DNA of 38,285 nucleotides. Source: a bacterium (GTDB lineage: Bacteria > Actinomycetota > Acidimicrobiia > Acidimicrobiales > CATQHL01). The notes under the pieces are model-generated. The model did no database searches. It was not told where the DNA came from and saw nothing but the letters and a program-made list of their open reading frames with translations. Positions 25,677 to 34,567 of the stretch are shown piece after piece (the stretch's first letter is position 1; every line of letters begins with the position of its first letter). The DNA is taken from contig JAPOYM010000173.1 of assembly GCA_026706565.1 (NCBI GenBank), positions 1-38,285 on the forward strand. Direction: 5' to 3'. The position numbers and the translations under genes were made by a program.

Positions 25677-28271
25677 TCAGGCTCGGGCGCGCTGGTCCGC
25701 CGCTGCCCGGCGCACCAGATCCAGGGCCTCGTCGAGGCGGGCGGCGTCCTTGCCGCCGGCGGTGGCGAAGTCGGGGTTGCGGCCCCCTCCCCCCCCGACC
25801 AGCTTGAGGGCGTCGACCAACAGGTCGGAGGCGTGCCAGCCGGCACCCGGCACGGCCGCGGCCACGAACGCCACGCCGCCCCCGGCCGACGCGGTGGCCA
25901 GAACCACCCCGGTCACGCCCTCGCGGTCGCGCACAGAGGTTGCCAGATCGCGCAGCTCGTTGCGGTCGACCTCCTCCACCCGGGCCACCACCAAGCCGTC
26001 GTCGGCGGCTGCGGCCAGGTCGCCGGCGCGGTCGCCGGCCGCCTGTCGGCGCAGGTTCTTCAACTCGTCCCGCAGGGCCTTCAGCTCGCCGGCCCAGCGG
26101 CCCGCTCCCTCCACCACGTCCTCGGGCGGTACGCCGAGCACGCCGGCCGCCTCCGCTAGGCGCGACTCGGCGCGGCGCAGGCGCAGGATCGGACCGTGGC
26201 CGCACACCGCCTCGAGGCGGCGGATGTTCGACCCTATGGACCCCTCAGAGACGATCTTCAACGGCCCGATGTCGCCGAGCGCCCGCACATGCGTGCCGCC
26301 GCAGAGCTCGATGGAACGCGGGCCGGCCTCCAGCACGCGCACGACCTCGCCGTACTTGTCGCCGAAGAACGAGACAGCCCCCAGCGCCTTGGCCTCATCC
26401 ATGGTCGTCTCGTAGTGGCGGCACGGCGGGTTGTCCAGGATCTCCTCGTTGGCGAGGTCCTCGATGGCATCGATCTCGTCGTCGCTAAGGCCGCTGTAGT
26501 GGCTGAAATCGAAACGGAGCCGGTCGGGGGCCACCAGCGAGCCCTGCTGGCGGACGTGGCTGCCGAGCACCTCCCGCAGCGCCCAGTGCAGGATGTGGGT
26601 GCCGGTGTGGTGGCGGCGGATGGCGGCGCGCCGCTCGGCGTCGATGACCGCCCGCACGCTCTGGCCGGGCCGCAGGCGTCCTGTCGCACCCTCGACGTGG
26701 TGCAGGTGCAGGCCCGCCACGACGTAGGTGGTGTCGCTGACCGCCAGCGCCTCGTCGCCGCCGTCCGGGTAGAGCGCGCCGGTGTCGCCGATCTGCCCGC
26801 CGGCCTCGGCGTAGAACGGGGTGCGGTCCAACACGACGCCCAGTTCGGTCACCACCAGCACCCGCCCGGTTGACTCGTCGCGGTCTCGGCCCACAAACTC
26901 GGTCTCGCCGAACTCCTCCAGCACCTCCAGGTAGACGCTCAGATCGGAGGCCGCGGTGGAGCGAGCGGCGAAGTCCTCCCGGGCCCGGCGACGCTGCTGG
27001 TCCAGTTCGGCCTCGAACCCCTCGCTGTCCAACTCCACGCCTCGCTCGCGGGCGATCTCCTCGGTCACCTCGAAGGGGAATCCGTAGGTGTCGTGCAGCA
27101 GGAACGTCACGCCGCCCCCCAGCGGCTCGCCCGCCTCGAGGCCCGCCAGCGCCTCGTCCAGCAGCACCGAGCCCTTCCCGAGGGTCTCCCGGAAGCGCAC
27201 CTCCTCCCGTTCGGTGACGTCGCGGATGAAGGCGTGGTTGCCGAGCAGTTCGGGGTAATCATGGCCCATGATCTCGACCACCTCGTCCACCAGGAGGGGG
27301 GTCACGACGCTGTTCACACCCAGCAGGTAGGCGTGACGGATGGCGCGGCGCATAATCCGGCGCAGCACGTGGCCGCGCTCGGAGTTGGACGGGAAAACGC
27401 CGTCGCCGATGAGGAACGCCATCGTGCGGGCGTGCTCGGCGAGGATGCGCAGCGACACGTCGGAGGATTCGGAATCGCCGAGCCGCACACCGGAAAGTTC
27501 GGAGGCCTTGGCGACCAACCGCGCCATCTCGTCGATCTCGAAGACCGAGTCCACTCCCTGCAGCAGGGTCAGGACCCGCTCCAGACCGGCGCCGGTGTCG
27601 ATGCTGGGTCTGGGCAGGGGAACCATCGAGCCGTCGGCCTGCTGCTCGAACTGCATGAACACCAGGTTCCAGAACTCCACGTAGCGCTCGTCGCCGCCGT
27701 GCGCCGGCCCGCCGCCGGGCCCGTACGCCTCGCCCTTGTCGAAGAAGATCTCCGAGCACGGCCCGCAGGGGCCGGTGTCACCCATGCGCCAGAAGTTGTC
27801 CTCGTCCAGTCGCTGGATCCGCTCGGCGGGCACGCCCACGGCGTCATACCAGATCTCGGCGGCCTCGTCGTCGCTGAGGTGGACCGTGATCCAGAGCCGC
27901 TCGGGGTCGAACCCGAGGCGCTCGGTGGCGAGCTCCCAGGCCCAGGCGATGGCGTCCTCCTTGAAGTAGTCGCCGAAGCTGAAGTTGCCGAGCATCTCGA
28001 AGAAGCTGAGGTGCCGGCGGGTGCGGCCGATCTCGTCGAGGTCGTTCTGCTTGCCGCCGGCGCGCACACACTTCTGCACCGTCGTGGCCCGCTTGTAGGG
28101 CGACGGTTCGGTTCCCACGAAATAGGACTTGAACGGCACCATCCCGGCGACGGTGAACAGCAGCGTAGGGTCGTAGGGAATCAGGCTGGCCGAGGGGACG
28201 ATCGTGTGGTCGCGCTCGGCGAAGAAGCCGGTGAAGATGCTGCGCAGCTCGCGTGCTGTGGTTCCGGGCAT
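25677..28271 (-). CDS. alaS: Alanyl-tRNA synthetase
   Basis: The 864-residue class II synthetase charges tRNA-Ala and edits Ser/Gly mischarging. The aminoacylation core has FTVAGMVPFKSYFVG, RTRRHLSFFEMLGNFSFGD (motif 2), GDTGPCGPCSEIFFD and SIDTGAGLERVL. The editing domain has the zinc motifs RHHTGTHILHWALRE and SIELCGGTHVRALGDIG. A short C-terminal C-Ala domain ends with LKLVGGGGGRNPDFATAGGK. The overall length is slightly below the family average. It is 83 bases downstream of the DUF948 gene in the same direction. Confidence 0.97.
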   Translation of the reverse strand: MPGTTARELRSIFTGFFAERDHTIVPSASLIPYDPTLLFTVAGMVPFKSYFVGTEPSPYKRATTVQKCVRAGGKQNDLDEIGRTRRHLSFFEMLGNFSFGDYFKEDAIAWAWELATERLGFDPERLWITVHLSDDEAAEIWYDAVGVPAERIQRLDEDNFWRMGDTGPCGPCSEIFFDKGEAYGPGGGPAHGGDERYVEFWNLVFMQFEQQADGSMVPLPRPSIDTGAGLERVLTLLQGVDSVFEIDEMARLVAKASELSGVRLGDSESSDVSLRILAEHARTMAFLIGDGVFPSNSERGHVLRRIMRRAIRHAYLLGVNSVVTPLLVDEVVEIMGHDYPELLGNHAFIRDVTEREEVRFRETLGKGSVLLDEALAGLEAGEPLGGGVTFLLHDTYGFPFEVTEEIARERGVELDSEGFEAELDQQRRRAREDFAARSTAASDLSVYLEVLEEFGETEFVGRDRDESTGRVLVVTELGVVLDRTPFYAEAGGQIGDTGALYPDGGDEALAVSDTTYVVAGLHLHHVEGATGRLRPGQSVRAVIDAERRAAIRRHHTGTHILHWALREVLGSHVRQQGSLVAPDRLRFDFSHYSGLSDDEIDAIEDLANEEILDNPPCRHYETTMDEAKALGAVSFFGDKYGEVVRVLEAGPRSIELCGGTHVRALGDIGPLKIVSEGSIGSNIRRLEAVCGHGPILRLRRAESRLAEAAGVLGVPPEDVVEGAGRWAGELKALRDELKNLRRQAAGDRAGDLAAAADDGLVVARVEEVDRNELRDLATSVRDREGVTGVVLATASAGGGVAFVAAAVPGAGWHASDLLVDALKLVGGGGGRNPDFATAGGKDAARLDEALDLVRRAAADQRARA

Positions 28272-28354
28272 GGCGTGGGGCTGGGGTCGTTCGTGCGGCC
28301 CGCTCCGGGGAGCAGGATTCCGGGTCGAGGGTATTGCCCGAGGGACCGAAGGTG

Positions 28355-29152
28355 CTACTCGGGCCGGCCGCCGGTCCTGCGCGCGGTGCGCAGAGCCTGG
28401 CGGCCCTCCTCTAGGGCCGCGGAGATCTCGCGGGTGACCTCCCGGATCGACTCGACTAGCTGGCGGGCCGAGGCGGTCGGCGCACCGGCGGCGGTCCCGC
28501 GGTCCGCTGCGGCGGCGGCAGCGTCGACGCCTGCGTCACCCCCGCCGCGGGTCGTGGCGCCCCGGCGGTCGGATCGGGCGGCCGTGCCGCGCAGCTGGAT
28601 CTCTCCGGCAGCCAACCGGGCGGCAGCGCAGCGCAGCTGGACCTGCGCTGCGGCCAACCGGGCAGCGGCGAGCCCGGAGACCGCCCTGTAGCCGGCGCGC
28701 AGCAGGTACGTGGCCCCCCGGCGCGCCCAGGGGGCCCGACGCGAGGGTCTGGGGGCCTCGGCAGCGCTCCCGCCTCCCGAACCCGTGGGGGGCGGCTCGT
28801 CGCCGGCGGCGGGCCGGGAGGGGGCTGCGCGGCGGAACAGCGAGGCGGCCGCGGCGAGCGGCTCGACGAGTGCGCGATGGGTCGCCCGCGACAGCGAGTC
28901 GGCCCGCTCCGAGACGGCCTCGGCCACGTCCAGCAGGCCGCCGACCCGCTGCACCTCGCCGGTCACCCTCCCCGACGCCTCCTCGATGCGCCGCACGGCA
29001 GGCAGCAGGTCGCGGCGGATCTCACCCAGCAGTCGGCGCAGATCCTTCAGCGCCCGGCTGAGGCTCACCCCCACAGCGCCGAGCACCGCCACCGCCACCA
29101 CCACAGCCGCACAGGCCAGCACCACGGCAAGCTCGCCACCACTCACGGTCAC
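28355..29152 (-). CDS. Membrane-anchored DUF948-type protein with a C-terminal extension
   Basis: The 265-residue protein starts with one membrane helix (LAVVLACAAVVVAVAVLGAV). An amphipathic coiled region typical of DUF948 follows (SRALKDLRRLLGEIRRDLLP, then AVRRIEEASGRVTGEVQRVG). A Pro/Ser-rich linker leads to an Ala/Arg-rich second half with helices around QLVESIREVTREISAALEEG. In other actinobacteria a DUF948 gene and a second small gene sit between rarA and alaS. This protein may combine both, since its C-terminal helix resembles the second type. The GTG start is at 29152. Function is unknown; it is probably a structural membrane protein. The low-complexity middle inflates the many ORFs seen on the other strand. 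Confidence 0.75.
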   Translation of the reverse strand: MTVSGGELAVVLACAAVVVAVAVLGAVGVSLSRALKDLRRLLGEIRRDLLPAVRRIEEASGRVTGEVQRVGGLLDVAEAVSERADSLSRATHRALVEPLAAAASLFRRAAPSRPAAGDEPPPTGSGGGSAAEAPRPSRRAPWARRGATYLLRAGYRAVSGLAAARLAAAQVQLRCAAARLAAGEIQLRGTAARSDRRGATTRGGGDAGVDAAAAAADRGTAAGAPTASARQLVESIREVTREISAALEEGRQALRTARRTGGRPE

Positions 29153-29230
29153 TCTCCCCGGCCGACCCGCGCCTAGAAGCCAGGATACCCGCCCTCTTCG
29201 CTGGTGCCCGCACGACCGCAGCCAGCTTGC

Positions 29231-29476
29231 TCAGCCAGCTACCTCGATGAGCAGGCGGCAGTGGTCGCTGGGCCCCCACTCTTCGACGGTGTTCAAGGCG
29301 CGGGCCGTGACCTCGTTGTGGAAGCCGCGTGAGGCGAACACGTAGTCGAACTGACTGAGGGCGTCCGCGGGCTTCCCCGCCTCTTGGAGCAGCGCCACAT
29401 CGGCGTCCATCTCCGCGAGCCGGCGCCACGCCTTGTGCCTCATCGCGATGTTCCAACACACAACCGTCGTCGCCAT
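29231..29476 (-). pseudogene. Endonuclease/exonuclease/phosphatase gene with its middle deleted
   Basis: The 81-residue frame has an ATG with a fine ribosome-binding site (GAGAGGAG). The N-terminus MATTVVCWNIAMRHKAWRRL, then DADVALLQEAG, is the first strand and metal-binding Glu of the EEP (DNase I-like) fold. After residue 37 it jumps to LSQFDYVFASRGFHNEVTAR and EEWGPSDHCRLLIEV, the last strands, including the catalytic Asp-His pair. The roughly 150-200 residues between are gone, with the frame kept. The product cannot form the normal active site but may still be made. It lies between the secreted-protein gene and the DUF948 gene. Confidence 0.75.
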
Positions 29477-29503
29477 CTCAAGCTCCTCTCCGTCTGAATC
29501 GCC

Positions 29504-31198
29504 CTATTGGAACGATACGAATACCGGCGTCGGGGTGAGGTTGAGTACTCGGTCCGGTCCGGCCATCGGGGAGTCCTCGTCGTAGAAGTTCTTCCAACCC
29601 CAGTAGAACCCGTCGGCGTCGGGCGCTCCGGTCAGGGTGTTCCATGTGCCTTGCTTGGTTCCTTGATCGCCGTAGCCGTCCATGTGGATCAGCACCGCGA
29701 CCTCCGGAGGGGTCTCGATCCGAGGACGGTTCGTGATCATGGCGTAGTGGAACTGGTGGATGACGAGCAGCTTCTGGGGGAGGGCCGCTTCACGCACGAG
29801 GCCGGCCAGCCACTCCGCAACCTGGTTGATCTCCGCGGCGTCCACCGTGCCGACCTGGCGCATGTGGACCTGGTTCGGCTTCAGCCTCCACTCCGGGTCG
29901 AGCGCGAGCCCTACGTGGGGGAGGCGCAGGAACTCCTCGTAGATCCTCGCCTGGGTCAGGAAGTCGGTCCGCCCCGGCTGCAGATCCAAGAGCACGTACA
30001 CATCGTTGGCGGCTGCTACCTCGACCCAGGGCCTTATCACGTCTCGGGCGGTCTCACTCGAATAGTCCCCGTCCGCGCCGGGGTCGGCGGACGCGACGGT
30101 GGCGATGATCTCGAAAGTGCCCAGGACACGCGCACCGTCCGCGCCGTAGCCGGCGGCGATGGAACGGAGACGATCGACGCCCTCGCTGGGCCCCTGCTCG
30201 CCCAGCACTCCGAGGCCCGCCGTCGTCGGATGCCCGTACATGGCCACTAGCCGGCGGGGTGGGTCGGCGTCGAACATGAGCAGTCCACCGCCGGGTATCT
30301 CATCGCCCCGGCGGATGACGTCGAGTTGCCAAGCCGCGTCCTCGCCGAAGTCCGAGAGCAGCTCTACCTCCGAAGCGCCCGAGATCAGCTCCCTCGCCTC
30401 CGGGGAGGCCGCTCGGATGTCGCCGGCCACCGCCACCACCCCGACGCCGATCCGGTGGCCCAGGGCTGCCAGGGGCGCGGCCACCCCCGCGTCGTGGACG
30501 ATCCACACGCGGTCATACGTCGCCCCTTCAGGCGGGAACGTGGCCCCCCGATCCACGGGCACCGGTTCGACGGCGAAGTCGGCGAGCGCGTCGCCGAGTA
30601 TGCGAGGGTCGCTGAGGACACGCGAGTCGATCCCGGCAGCCACGATCCGCTCCGGGGCGAGACGCCTCACCTCCTCCGCCAGAGCGGTGTCGAAGCTGGA
30701 ACCGACGAGGAGCAGCGGGCCTCGAATCCCGCGGGACAGCAGGGTGGAGATCGCGTCGGGTTGAGCAGCGAACGCCAGACCGACCTCGTGGGCACAGCCG
30801 TAGGCAGCTCGCGACAACTCGAGCGCGGCCGCCGCAGGAGAGGTGTCAGTGAGATAGAGATCCTCAGAAATCCGCGGTACACAGTCGCGCTCGGGTCCGG
30901 CGGGTCCGAGAGTGCCCTGCGCCTCCGGCGCGGCCGCTCGGGTCGCCGCGTTCTCCCCGGCGGCGCCGGCCGGCGGAGGGCTCGCACCAGAGGGCTCTGT
31001 GGCCTGCTGAGTCCCGGCTGTGTGCGCGCCCTCCGGGGCTTCGGCGCCGGGCACCCCGGACAGCACCGCTGCGGTAACGAGCGCTGCGAGGACAGCGAGC
31101 AGCGCGAGCGAGCGTCGGGAGAACGGCTTCCGCATCGGGTATCCGGAGACCCGGCGCCAGTGGGCAGCGACCCGCCGCGGATCGAGTGGGACTCTCAA
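29504..31198 (-). CDS. Secreted or membrane-anchored protein with cell-wall-binding-like and barrel-like domains
   Basis: The 564-residue protein has a basic N-terminus and one hydrophobic segment (LALLAVLAALVTAAVLSGVP) that acts as signal or anchor. A Pro/Ala/Thr-rich spacer of about 60 residues follows. Residues about 100-270 resemble cell-wall-binding repeat 2 units (LSRGIRGPLLLVGSSFDTAL and APERIVAAG patterns). The C-terminal half (VYVLLDLQPGRTDFLTQARI, HVGLALDPEWRLKPNQVHMR, LLVIHQFHYAMITNRPRIE) looks like a TIM-barrel-type domain common in uncharacterised actinobacterial exported proteins. TTG 31198 has a strong ribosome-binding site (GAAGGAG); ATG 31135 has none. The enzymatic function is unknown. 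Confidence 0.75.
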   Translation of the reverse strand: MRVPLDPRRVAAHWRRVSGYPMRKPFSRRSLALLAVLAALVTAAVLSGVPGAEAPEGAHTAGTQQATEPSGASPPPAGAAGENAATRAAAPEAQGTLGPAGPERDCVPRISEDLYLTDTSPAAAALELSRAAYGCAHEVGLAFAAQPDAISTLLSRGIRGPLLLVGSSFDTALAEEVRRLAPERIVAAGIDSRVLSDPRILGDALADFAVEPVPVDRGATFPPEGATYDRVWIVHDAGVAAPLAALGHRIGVGVVAVAGDIRAASPEARELISGASEVELLSDFGEDAAWQLDVIRRGDEIPGGGLLMFDADPPRRLVAMYGHPTTAGLGVLGEQGPSEGVDRLRSIAAGYGADGARVLGTFEIIATVASADPGADGDYSSETARDVIRPWVEVAAANDVYVLLDLQPGRTDFLTQARIYEEFLRLPHVGLALDPEWRLKPNQVHMRQVGTVDAAEINQVAEWLAGLVREAALPQKLLVIHQFHYAMITNRPRIETPPEVAVLIHMDGYGDQGTKQGTWNTLTGAPDADGFYWGWKNFYDEDSPMAGPDRVLNLTPTPVFVSFQ

Positions 31199-31220
31199 CA
31201 GGCGCTCCTTCGAGGCTCAG

Positions 31221-31247
31221 GCGGGCGCCGGCCGACAGGGTGCCCGC
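31221..31247 (-). terminator. Possible hairpin after rarA
   Basis: GCGGGCGCC and GGTGCCCGC pair over nine positions (one G-T) around a 9-base loop. They lie 37-63 bases beyond the rarA stop and just before the secreted-protein gene. No U-run follows, so intrinsic termination is uncertain. Confidence 0.35.
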
Positions 31248-31283
31248 CCGGGCGGCCGTTGATGCATGCCCGCAGCGCGGCCA

Positions 31284-32615
31284 TCACGAGCACGGCGCCG
31301 GGTCCTCAGGCGCCTCGCCCGGCGGCTGCCGGCGGGCGCGCAGCCAGCGGTCGTGGATCTCCTGCTCGACGCCGTGGGGCGACGGCTCGTAGTACACGCC
31401 TTCGCCGGCTTCGTCGGGGCGGTGCTGCTGGGGGCGCCAGCCGCGGGGGTCGTCGTGGGGGTACTCGTAGCCCTCGCCGTGGCCCAGTCCCTTGGCTCCC
31501 CGGTAGTGGGCGTCGCGGAGATGCGGGGGCACCTCGCCACGGCGGGAGCGGACCTCCTCGCGGGCCCGGCTCAGGGCGACGGTGACCCGGTTGGACTTCG
31601 GAGCCGTGGCCAGATACACGACCGCGTGCGCCAGGTTCAGGGCGGCCTCGGGCAGCCCCACGTACTCCACGGCGCGGGCGGCGGCGTCGGCCACCAGCAG
31701 GCCCTGAGGATCGGCCATCCCCACGTCCTCCGACGCCAGGATCACCAGGCGCCGTGCCACGAAGCGGGGATCCTCGCCGGCCTCCAGCATCCGGGCCAGC
31801 CAGTACAGGCCGGCGTCGGGATCCGAGCCGCGGATGCTCTTGATGAAGGCGCTGGCCACGTCGAAGTGCTCGTCGACCCCGTACCCCAGGGCGGCGGCGT
31901 CCACGGCAGCTTCGGCGTCGGAGAGGCGCACCTCCGGCGGCTCGACGCGCTCGCCGGCTAGGGCCACGGCCACCTCCAGGGCACCCAGCACCGCCCGCCC
32001 GTCGCCTCCCGCCCGCGCCACGAGGTGCTCGAGCGCGTCGGCGTCGACGGTGGCCCCGGTCGCCTCCAGGCCCCGCCGCAGCAGCACCCCCAGAGCGGCA
32101 TCGTCGAGGGGGTGCAGCCGGAACAGCGCCGAGCGGGACAGCAGCGGGCGGTTCACCTCGAAGTAGGGGTTCTCGGTGGTCGCCCCGACCAGCACGATGA
32201 GCCCCGACTCCACGGCGGGCAGCAGGGCGTCCTGCTGGGCCTTGTTGAAGCGGTGTACCTCGTCGAGGAACAGGATGGTGCCCTGGCCCCGCTCGCCGAG
32301 ACGGTGCTCGGCCGCGACTAGTTCGGCGCGCACGTCCTTGACCGTGGCCGACACCGCGCTGGCGGCCACGAACGCCTTGGCGGTGCTGGCGGCGATGACC
32401 TCCGCGATGGTGGTCTTGCCGGTTCCGGCCGGCCCCCACAGAACCAGCGACGACACCCGGTCGGCCTCGATGAGCAGACGCAGCGGTGCGCCCGGCCCCA
32501 GCAGGTGGTCCTGCCCGACGATGCCGTCGAGGCTGCGGGGCCGCAGCCGAGCGGCCAAGGGCTGACGGCGCGCCCCCTCACGGCGGGCCCGGTCGGCGAA
32601 CAGGCTGTCGGCCAT
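31284..32615 (-). CDS. rarA: Replication-associated recombination ATPase RarA (MgsA)
   Basis: The 443-residue AAA+ clamp-loader-like ATPase acts at stalled replication forks. The motifs are LDGIVGQDHLLGPGAPLRLL, Walker A VLWGPAGTGKTTIAEVIA, Walker B TILFLDEVHRFNKAQQDALL, sensor 1 VLVGATTENPYFEVNRPLLS, and sensor 2 in GGDGRAVLGALEVA. The C-terminal tetramerisation domain has HFDVASAFIKSIRGSDPDAG, YWLARMLEAGEDPRFVARRL and ASEDVGMADP. The start MADSLFAD fits the family. It sits downstream of aspS, as in other actinobacteria. Confidence 0.96.
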   Translation of the reverse strand: MADSLFADRARREGARRQPLAARLRPRSLDGIVGQDHLLGPGAPLRLLIEADRVSSLVLWGPAGTGKTTIAEVIAASTAKAFVAASAVSATVKDVRAELVAAEHRLGERGQGTILFLDEVHRFNKAQQDALLPAVESGLIVLVGATTENPYFEVNRPLLSRSALFRLHPLDDAALGVLLRRGLEATGATVDADALEHLVARAGGDGRAVLGALEVAVALAGERVEPPEVRLSDAEAAVDAAALGYGVDEHFDVASAFIKSIRGSDPDAGLYWLARMLEAGEDPRFVARRLVILASEDVGMADPQGLLVADAAARAVEYVGLPEAALNLAHAVVYLATAPKSNRVTVALSRAREEVRSRRGEVPPHLRDAHYRGAKGLGHGEGYEYPHDDPRGWRPQQHRPDEAGEGVYYEPSPHGVEQEIHDRWLRARRQPPGEAPEDPAPCS

Positions 32616-32670
32616 CGTCTACAAGTCTGCTGAATATCCGGCGGCGCTGCAGGCCAACTCGACTTGGTCT

Positions 32671-32712
32671 GGATTCCGGCCTGCGCCGGAATGACATGTG
32701 GGGGCCGGAATG
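32671..32712. repeat. REP-like palindrome, copy 3
   Basis: GGATTCCGGCCTGCGCCGGA continues ATGACATGTGGGGGCCGGAATG. The arms ATTCCGGC and GCCGGAAT are perfect around CTGC. The trailing block GTGGGGGCCGGAATG recurs in copy 4, 83 bases on, so the unit here is longer than in copies 1 and 2. Confidence 0.75.
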
Positions 32713-32751
32713 AGGTGGCGTGGGGCCGGGGTCGTGGGAGGTGAGGGGTTC

Positions 32752-32795
32752 TGGGTTCGGGCCTGCGCCGGAATGACGTGTGGGGGCCGGAATGG
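32752..32795. repeat. REP-like palindrome, copy 4
   Basis: The block reads TTCGGGCCTGCGCCGGAATG followed by ACGTGTGGGGGCCGGAATG. It is a direct copy of the element at 32671 with two arm changes. Together the two copies occupy much of the 194-base gap between aspS and rarA. The bases between them are G-rich without other recognisable content. Confidence 0.7.
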
Positions 32796-32809
32796 TCCCG
32801 AGTCTGGGC

Positions 32810-34567
32810 TCAGGTCGGGCGCAGGCGGAGACCGAGTTCGGTGAGGTGCTCCGGGCCGATCGGGCCGGGAGCGCCGGTGAGCGGGTCGGCGCCGGACTGG
32901 GTCTTCGGGAAGGCGATGACCTCGCGGATGTTCTCCTCGCCCGCCAGCAGGGCGGCGAGCCGATCGATGCCGAAGGCGAACCCGGCATGCGGCGGCGCCC
33001 CGTGGCCGAAGGCTTCCAGCAGGAAGCCGAAGCGGCGCTCGGCCTCGTCCGCGTCGATGCCGAGGGCGGCGAAGACCTGCCTCTGAATGTCGGCGTCGTG
33101 GATCCGCACGCTGCCCGAGCCCAGCTCCCAGCCGTTGATTACTAGGTCGTACGCCTGCGAGCGCACCCGCAGCAGGGACTCGCCGCCGCCCCGCACCAGG
33201 TAGTCCAAGTCGTCGGGGTGCGGCATCGTGAACGGGTGGTGGGCGGGCAGCGGATTCCCGCCGTCGTCGATGTCCTCGAACAGCGGGAAGTCCACGACCC
33301 ACAGCGCCGCCAGGCCTCCCTCGGTCACCGGCGGGCGCCCCAACTCCAGCCGCAGCAGCCCGAGAACCCGGTCAGCGAGCCGCTTCTCGTCGGCGATGAG
33401 CATGATCAAGTCACCGGGGCCGGCGCCCAGCCGCTGCGGGAGGGCCGCCCGCTCCTGGGGTGACATGAACTTGCACAGCGCCCCGTCGAGGACCGGCGCA
33501 GCGTCGCCGTCACCGCCCGAGGCACCCACCCTGAACCACGCCAGACCCTTCGCCCCCCAGCGTTTGCACGCCGCGGTCAGCTCGTCGATGCGGTTGCGGC
33601 CCATCTCGGCGCCGCCGGTGACCGTGATCCCCTTGACGCAGGGCACCCGGAAGACCCGGGCCTGCGTGCCGGCGAACAGGTCGGTGCAGTCGACCAACTC
33701 CATGCCGAAGCGGGTGTCCGGCTTGTCGCTGCCGTAGCGGTCCATCGCCTCGTTCCAGGTGATGATCGGCACCTCGCCCAGAGGGGTGCCCGTCACCGCC
33801 TCCACCGTGTGGCTGACGGCCGTGCCGATGAAATCGATGATCTCGTCGGCGCCCACGAATGCGGCCTCGGCGTCGAGCTGCATGAACTCGAACTGCCGGT
33901 CGGCGCGCAGGTCCTCGTCGCGCAGGCAGCGGGCGATCTGGTAGTAGCGGTCGAGCCCGCCCACCATGCAGAGTTGCTTGAAGAGCTGCGGGCTCTGGGG
34001 CAGGGCGTAGAAGTCGCCCGGGTGCAGCCGGGAGGGCACCACGAAGTCCCGCGCCCCCTCGGGCGTGGAGGCCACGAGCATCGGGGTCTCGACCTCCACG
34101 AAGCCCTGGGCGTCCATGGCTTCCCGGATGGCGGCGTTGACCCTGGCACGGATGCGCAGGTTGCGCTGCATCCGGGCGCGGCGCAGGTCCAAGTACCGGT
34201 AGCGCAGCCGCAGGTTCTCGTCCACGTCGGCATGCAGCGGGATCGGCATCGGCTCGGCCCGCTTGAGGACCTCCAGCCTGCAGTCGCCGACCTCCACCTC
34301 GCCGGTGGCCAGCGCCGGGTTGGCGGTCCCCTCGGGACGCGTCCGCACGACCCCGGCGACCCGCACGACGTACTCGCTGCGGGCGTCGATGCGCTCGTCG
34401 ACTACGCACTGCACGACGCCCGTGTGGTCGCGCACGTCCAAGAACGCCAAGTGCTCGCCGTGGGTGCGCCGGCGGTCCACCCAGCCGCAGACCACGACCT
34501 CGCGGCCGGCGTCGCCGGGGCGCAGCTCACCGCAGTAGGCGGTGCGCATCCCGCGCGGGCCGCTCAT
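32810..34567 (-). CDS. aspS: Aspartyl-tRNA synthetase (bacterial type)
   Basis: The 585-residue class IIb enzyme has an N-terminal OB-fold anticodon-binding domain (VVCGWVDRRRTHGEHLAFLD, VRDHTGVVQCVVDE). The catalytic core has ETPMLVASTPEGARDFVVPS, QSPQLFKQLCMVGGLDRYYQ, motif 2 RDEDLRADRQFEFMQLDAEA and motif 3 AGFAFGIDRLAALLAGEENI. The GAD insertion domain lies between motifs 2 and 3, which marks the bacterial form. Motif 2 normally reads RQPEFTQLD; here it is RQFEFMQLD. If this lineage lacks gatCAB-independent Asn-tRNA synthesis it may be non-discriminating, which cannot be judged here. ATG 34567 overlaps the hisS stop as ATGA. Confidence 0.96.
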   Translation of the reverse strand: MSGPRGMRTAYCGELRPGDAGREVVVCGWVDRRRTHGEHLAFLDVRDHTGVVQCVVDERIDARSEYVVRVAGVVRTRPEGTANPALATGEVEVGDCRLEVLKRAEPMPIPLHADVDENLRLRYRYLDLRRARMQRNLRIRARVNAAIREAMDAQGFVEVETPMLVASTPEGARDFVVPSRLHPGDFYALPQSPQLFKQLCMVGGLDRYYQIARCLRDEDLRADRQFEFMQLDAEAAFVGADEIIDFIGTAVSHTVEAVTGTPLGEVPIITWNEAMDRYGSDKPDTRFGMELVDCTDLFAGTQARVFRVPCVKGITVTGGAEMGRNRIDELTAACKRWGAKGLAWFRVGASGGDGDAAPVLDGALCKFMSPQERAALPQRLGAGPGDLIMLIADEKRLADRVLGLLRLELGRPPVTEGGLAALWVVDFPLFEDIDDGGNPLPAHHPFTMPHPDDLDYLVRGGGESLLRVRSQAYDLVINGWELGSGSVRIHDADIQRQVFAALGIDADEAERRFGFLLEAFGHGAPPHAGFAFGIDRLAALLAGEENIREVIAFPKTQSGADPLTGAPGPIGPEHLTELGLRLRPT

